Shown here piece after piece: positions 60,247 to 64,000 of a stretch of DNA of 64,000 nucleotides (its first letter is position 1; each line of letters opens with the position of its first letter). Location: positions 62,001 to 126,000 of the forward strand of contig NC_027862.1 in assembly GCF_000187245.1 (NCBI RefSeq), in the 5' to 3' direction. The position numbers and the translations under genes were made by a program. The notes below the pieces were generated by a model. That model did no database searches. It was given only the letters and a program-made list of their open reading frames with translations, and had not been told where the DNA came from. The stretch comes from Ogataea parapolymorpha DL-1. Taxonomy: Eukaryota; Ascomycota; Pichiomycetes; Pichiales; Pichiaceae.

Positions 60247-61512
60247 ATGTCGCTTCCTGCTGTTCCTGCCAGCTTTTCTGGCGATTTCAAAGCTCACTCC
60301 AACTACAGCGCTGCTGTCAAGCGTCCTGTTGAGCCTGTTGGCAAGTATTTCCTTGCGCACGCCACCAGAACCCTGCGAGGCCACACCTGGTCCGAGTACG
60401 AGAAACTCGAGGCCTCCAAGAACGTCAAGTCCGTGGAAGAGTCCAACGACGACGATGAGTTTGACGAGGAACAGAGCGAAGATCTTCTTGAGCATGATCC
60501 AAGAGACTGGAAGACTGCCGATCTTTACGCTGTGATGGGTCTGTCAAAACTCAGATACAGAGCTACCGAGGACCAGATTAGAAGGGCTCACCGTAAGCAG
60601 GTTCTCAAGCACCATCCAGACAAAAAGGGAGCTGCTGGTGGACTAGACCAGGACGGGTTCTTCAAGATTATCCAGAAAGCTTACGAAACTCTGCTGGATC
60701 CTATCAAAAGAAGACAGTACGACTCTGTTGACTTCAATGCCGACGTCGAGCCTCCATCTCCAAAGGAAAAGTACGACTTCTTTGAGGCATGGACGCCTGT
60801 GTTTGAGTCAGAGGCCAGATTCTCCAACAAGCAGCCTGTTCCTTCTCTGGGAACCATGGACTCCAGCAAGGAGGAAGTGGAGGCCTTCTACAAGTTCTGG
60901 GCCAACTTTGACTCCTGGAGAACCTTTGAGTTCCTGGACGAGGACGTTCCAGATGACACTGCCAACAGAGACCACAAGCGTTACATTGAGAAGAAGAACA
61001 ACAACGCTAGAAAGAAGAGAAAGGTTGAGGACAACAAGAGATTGGCCGATCTTGTGAAGAGAGCCAACTCTGAGGACCCAAGAATTAAAAAGTTCAAGGA
61101 GGAAGAGAAAGCCGAGAAGGCCAGAAAGAAGTGGGAGAGAGAAGCTGGTGCTAGAAAGGCCGCTGAGGAGGCCCGTATTAAAGCTGAGGCCGAGGCTAAG
61201 GCCAAGGCAGAAGCAGAGGCCAAGGCCAAGCTCGAAAAAGAGAATGCAAAGAAGGCCAAGGAGGCCGCTAAGAGCGCGAAGAAAAAGAACAAGCGTGCCA
61301 TCAGAGCTGCTGCTAAGGACAATGGGTACTTTGGGGCCGAGGATAAAGCCACTCTCATCGACGCAGACATCGAGACTTTATTGGAGGCTCTGAGCGATGT
61401 TTCTCTGGCCGATGTCGCTGGCAAGCTGAATGGTGCCGACGCTTCTGCCGCCAAATCGGTCCTGGACGCTGCAGCTAAGGAGACCGGCAAATCCTACAAC
61501 TTCTTCGGTTAA
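60247..61512 (+). CDS. ZUO1: Ribosome-associated J-protein Zuotin
   Basis: Zuo1 with Ssz1 forms the ribosome-associated complex that activates the Hsp70 Ssb on nascent chains. The 421-residue protein has the RAC N-terminus, a J domain beginning DLYAVMGLSKLRYRATEDQI with HPD at 123-125, the zuotin homology domain (FFEAWTPVFESEARFSNK, FYKFWANFDSWRTFEFLDE), a long charged ribosome-binding helix rich in Ala/Lys/Glu, and a C-terminal four-helix bundle. An RRPE-like AATTTTTTCA lies at 60215-60224. Confidence 0.96.
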   Translation: MSLPAVPASFSGDFKAHSNYSAAVKRPVEPVGKYFLAHATRTLRGHTWSEYEKLEASKNVKSVEESNDDDEFDEEQSEDLLEHDPRDWKTADLYAVMGLSKLRYRATEDQIRRAHRKQVLKHHPDKKGAAGGLDQDGFFKIIQKAYETLLDPIKRRQYDSVDFNADVEPPSPKEKYDFFEAWTPVFESEARFSNKQPVPSLGTMDSSKEEVEAFYKFWANFDSWRTFEFLDEDVPDDTANRDHKRYIEKKNNNARKKRKVEDNKRLADLVKRANSEDPRIKKFKEEEKAEKARKKWEREAGARKAAEEARIKAEAEAKAKAEAEAKAKLEKENAKKAKEAAKSAKKKNKRAIRAAAKDNGYFGAEDKATLIDADIETLLEALSDVSLADVAGKLNGADASAAKSVLDAAAKETGKSYNFFG

Positions 61513-61546
61513 TTTGTAAGTATTATTGCGTAAGTACAGAGGCGTT

Positions 61547-62065
61547 CTAGTTCCAAAACCATTTTTTCTTTGGAACCTGCTGATCTAGCAGTGTCTGGAT
61601 TTCCTTTTCGTATTCTCGTGTCTTCTGCTCCATGGCAATGATGTGCTCTTCTCCCTCCAAATACGTCCATGCGTACTGGAGCAGCAGATACACGCCGGAC
61701 CCCAGAAGCAGGAACGAGGTGATGGGCCGTTTGTAGTCGCTCAACGTGGGACGTAAGGCCTGCTCCTGCTCCTCTATGAGCTTTTGATACTTGGCCTGCT
61801 CAAGCTGCTTCTGTCGTTCTAGTTTCTGTGAGATGGCGTCGATCTTCTGTTGGATCAGATCGGCCTTGGACGGTTCGAGAAACGGGTCGCTGGGCTGGTA
61901 GAGCGACGACTGTATGTTGTTGATTGCCTCGAGTTCAGCAGGCGAAAGAGGGCTTTCTTCGGCGTCAGTGGGCTGCTCTACTTGATTTTCCACCTGCGAC
62001 ACACGCGGGGTCTTGTTGCGCAGCGCTCTCAGAGCACTAAAATACCGGATTCGAGGTTGTAACAT
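61547..62065 (-). CDS. Mitochondrial inner-membrane assembly protein, Ina17-like
   Basis: The 172-residue protein has an Arg-rich presequence (LQPRIRYFSALRALRNK), a coiled coil (residues about 65-105: QKIDAISQKLERQKQLEQAKYQ), one transmembrane helix (YKRPITSFLLLGSGVYLLLQYAW) and a second short coiled coil. This order matches Ina17/Aim43, part of the INA complex that helps join the F1 and Fo parts of ATP synthase. The match rests on layout and the YK-RP...EE segment, so the name is tentative. Confidence 0.55.
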   Translation of the reverse strand: MLQPRIRYFSALRALRNKTPRVSQVENQVEQPTDAEESPLSPAELEAINNIQSSLYQPSDPFLEPSKADLIQQKIDAISQKLERQKQLEQAKYQKLIEEQEQALRPTLSDYKRPITSFLLLGSGVYLLLQYAWTYLEGEEHIIAMEQKTREYEKEIQTLLDQQVPKKKWFWN

Positions 62066-62159
62066 GAATGAAAATAAAATTATGGTTTTTATTACATTTT
62101 CGCTATTTTTTCACGTCATCCATCTATCATAATATACAATCACAGCCGAATACATTTGG

Positions 62160-62958
62160 CTACCACTCGCTTTCTCCCGTCGCCTTTTGGAAGGCGTAGT
62201 CGCGTCCGTCGATGTTAGCGATCCCGTCCTTCAAGTTGCATTTCCACTTGTTCTTCACACGCTGCACCCTATCGTACAAACATAGCATGATGTTATACTC
62301 CTGGTCCTCGTTATCATCTGCCGAGTTGATCTCGTCGTCGTCGGGGTCGTCCAGATCCGAGTTGATCTCGTCCGAGTCCACGCCCAGATCGGACCCCAGC
62401 TCGTTGCCGTCGTCACCCAGATCTCCCTGTCCATCCGTCTGCGTCCGACGGAGCTTTCTGGCAAGCTCCTCGGCCTGTTTTCCCTCCACAGTAAACGTCA
62501 CCGTTCCGTCCGACTGTCCTATTCTGCCTCCGCCAGGAAGCGCGATGTTCATCCCTCCGAGGTCGTCCTCCTGCTTCATCGAGTTCGTCGGCAGCGCCAG
62601 ATCCGACTGCGGTAGATGGAGCCCCTGGATGTGTAGCCCTGAGTTTGCGTCGCTGCCGGTAGGGTTGAACTGCTCCTGGTACGTCTGGGAGCTGATCTGG
62701 TCGTCGCCCAGTCCCAGCAAATTACTGCTCTCGTCGTACTGTTGTCTTTTCAGGTCCCAGCTGAAAGACGCAACCCCGGTCTTCGACAATTTATCTCTCC
62801 ATATCCGTTTGAGGTCCATCAACGTTTGCTCGTCGATGCCCCCGTCCTCAAAGTCCTGTCGAGATTCGGCAATCACATCTTCAATGATACGCTCGTACAG
62901 CTCAGACTGATGTTAGAATCCAGAACAAGATAACACTTACACATTCCTTGTTGGACAT
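62160..62958 (-). CDS. TOA1: TFIIA large subunit Toa1, one 34-nt intron
   Basis: Toa1 pairs with Toa2 to form TFIIA, which stabilises TBP on promoters. The gene is complement(join(62160..62906,62941..62958)), 254 residues. Splicing yields the N-terminal helix region MSNKECSELYERIIEDVIAE then QDFEDGGIDEQTLMDLKRIW, found in all TFIIA large subunits. A variable acidic middle follows and the C-terminal beta-barrel segment NIMLCLYDRVQRVKNKWKC with ANIDGRDYAFQKATGESEW completes it. Confidence 0.94.
62907..62940 (-). other. Intron of TOA1, 34 nt
   Basis: Donor GTAAGT at 62940, branch motif TCTAAC with the branch A 6 nt before the acceptor ATCAG at 62907. Exon 1 is only 18 nt and supplies MSNKEC. 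Confidence 0.93.
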
Positions 62959-63093
62959 GGTGATGTACAATTGAAATCCTTAAAGGCAAGAAATATTTGT
63001 AATGTTAATTCTAGTGGCCGGGTAAGGTTTTTTTCAATTATATGCCACCCTTTGGGTATTTTTTTGTACGCGTTTTTTTGTTTATACTTTGAT

Positions 63094-64000
63094 ATGGCAA
63101 AGCTCAGCGAAAATAGCCCCAGCGGAGCTAAGACCGCGCTCAAGCGGATTGAACACGGTCTCACGTACAAGCATGAAATCAGAAAGCCCAGCTTCAGACG
63201 GCGGTCGCTGTCGCCCCAGAAAACGCAGTCCCTCGCAGTTTCCCCTGCCAGAGTGCCTTTGACCTGTATCAAAGAGCCCCTCAACAGCAAATTGGTTCCA
63301 ATTGCGCTCGGAAAACACGATCTGACGAAGGCCTTGAGCACGGCAGAGAAGGAAAACGACGACAATAACACCACCGACACCGATAAGATTGAGATGCTCG
63401 ACGTGGAGTCGGACGCGGTCGAGGTGCAGTCTTCGCCGGTGGGGTCTCACCAAAATAGAATGAATTCCAAAAGACACATGGACACTCCGCTACTTGTCTC
63501 GGACGCGAAGAAGATGCATTTGGGGGACGAATCGTTCCAGACTCCGCTGAGACCGGGCTCCAAGAAGCGCGTGACCCCCCACAGAGAACACCACAGTCGG
63601 CTGATGAACGATTCGGACATCGATTTGCACAACGCCTCCACTGAGAATCCTGTGCTCGATCCGCAGAACAGCCCACTCGCCAACGTGAGCCACGGACAAC
63701 TACTCGAGGACAAGATAGACGGCGAGACAGAGGTGATCAAGGGACTCAAACACAGGGGTACACAGATCAACGACATTTCTGCGATTGCGGCCGACTCGTC
63801 GCTAGACCACCACGACGACACCTCGGACTCAGAGGGTGAGCAGGACGAGAGAATGTCGCCTGTCAAGCTTTCACAGAAAATCTCTGCCCTGGACGTCTTC
63901 AGCGCCATGATTGATCAGGAAGACGAAATCGAGGATTTCGAGCTTGTTGGCGGCGACGAAGCGGAAGAAAGGCCGGTGTTCACAAATTCTCAGCTGGAAG
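63094..64000 (+). CDS. Unrecognised disordered protein, 3' end beyond the window
   Basis: From the ATG at 63094 the frame is open to the last base (302 codons), so the gene is cut by the window edge. The visible part is hydrophilic and disordered, with a basic N-terminus (KHEIRKPSFRRRSLSPQK) and many minimal CDK sites (SLSPQK, FQTPLRPGSKKR, VTPHRE, MSPVKL). Such clustering suggests a cell-cycle-regulated nuclear protein, but I do not recognise the family. Divergent from TOA1. Confidence 0.6.
   Translation, partial: MAKLSENSPSGAKTALKRIEHGLTYKHEIRKPSFRRRSLSPQKTQSLAVSPARVPLTCIKEPLNSKLVPIALGKHDLTKALSTAEKENDDNNTTDTDKIEMLDVESDAVEVQSSPVGSHQNRMNSKRHMDTPLLVSDAKKMHLGDESFQTPLRPGSKKRVTPHREHHSRLMNDSDIDLHNASTENPVLDPQNSPLANVSHGQLLEDKIDGETEVIKGLKHRGTQINDISAIAADSSLDHHDDTSDSEGEQDERMSPVKLSQKISALDVFSAMIDQEDEIEDFELVGGDEAEERPVFTNSQLE

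Noticed and set aside
1..64000. CUG-Ser or CUG-Ala genetic code
   Set aside because: CTG codons occur at strictly conserved Leu positions in Pre5 and other conserved proteins, so standard decoding fits best.
1..64000. Transposons, tRNAs, CRISPR arrays, prophage or virus-derived genes
   Set aside because: No long terminal repeats, integrase or transposase motifs, T-loop sequences or regularly spaced repeats were seen.

Overview
The window is a gene-dense piece of a budding-yeast nuclear chromosome: 52 protein genes on both strands, few introns, intergenic gaps often under 100 bp, AT-rich promoters and no bacterial operon layout apart from one pair noted below. CTG codons fall at conserved leucines (for example in the proteasome alpha subunit at 30097-30964), which argues against the CUG-Ser and CUG-Ala yeasts. 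Gene content (lysine acetyltransferase-like gene, 5-hydroxyisourate hydrolase, TVP23, RGI1), moderate GC and very small introns fit a Pichiaceae-type yeast such as Ogataea; the genus is an inference. No transposon, tRNA, rRNA or CRISPR array was seen.

Layout. 1-4800: end of an acetyl-CoA transporter gene, SCS3/FIT, MED31, a split YeeE/YedE pair of bacterial appearance, ARC40, DAD3. 4800-9400: a quinate/sugar-type MFS transporter with a long promoter region, an unrecognised gene, GLC8. 9400-16100: YTP1-like, RPA49, DPH4/JJJ3, an LCAT-like hydrolase (YJR098C-like), a bZIP factor with a probable leader intron. 16500-20200: a Ser-rich RRM-like protein, a PalH/Rim21-like membrane protein, an unknown. 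20200-20650: three C/D-box snoRNAs on the minus strand that I identify as the snR41-snR70-snR51 cluster. 20700-32300: TAN1, ECT1, a DUF4112 protein, YDJ1, LYC1-like, SDHAF3/ACN9, a Zn2Cys6 factor, VPS55, PRE5, DAL3, RGI1. 32300-50000: BEM2, MYG1, PET100, TVP23, an unknown, VPS41, TFB5, COG3, STN1, HIU hydrolase and an AFR1-like protein. 50000-64000: PBN1, SPB1, SNP1, SHE10, PRE1, TGL3, ELP6, ZUO1, an INA17-like gene, TOA1 and the start of an unknown gene.

Common threads. Six genes carry introns of only 31-40 nt, each with a GT[A/T/C]xGT-type donor, a CTAAC branch motif and a 3' splice site 6-9 nt after the branch A; one longer (139 nt) candidate in the bZIP leader has the same branch spacing. 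rRNA and ribosome work recurs: three methylation-guide snoRNAs, SPB1, RPA49, ZUO1, TAN1 and DPH4. Membrane traffic recurs too (VPS55, TVP23, VPS41, COG3). Gene order recalls two duplicated S. cerevisiae regions (YDR079-085 and YER155-158) merged in one stretch, as expected of a lineage without the whole-genome duplication.

Most striking: the ultra-short introns, the deeply conserved snoRNA cluster, the two-gene YeeE/YedE system behind MED31, and a TGL3 lipase whose nucleophile serine is replaced by alanine.
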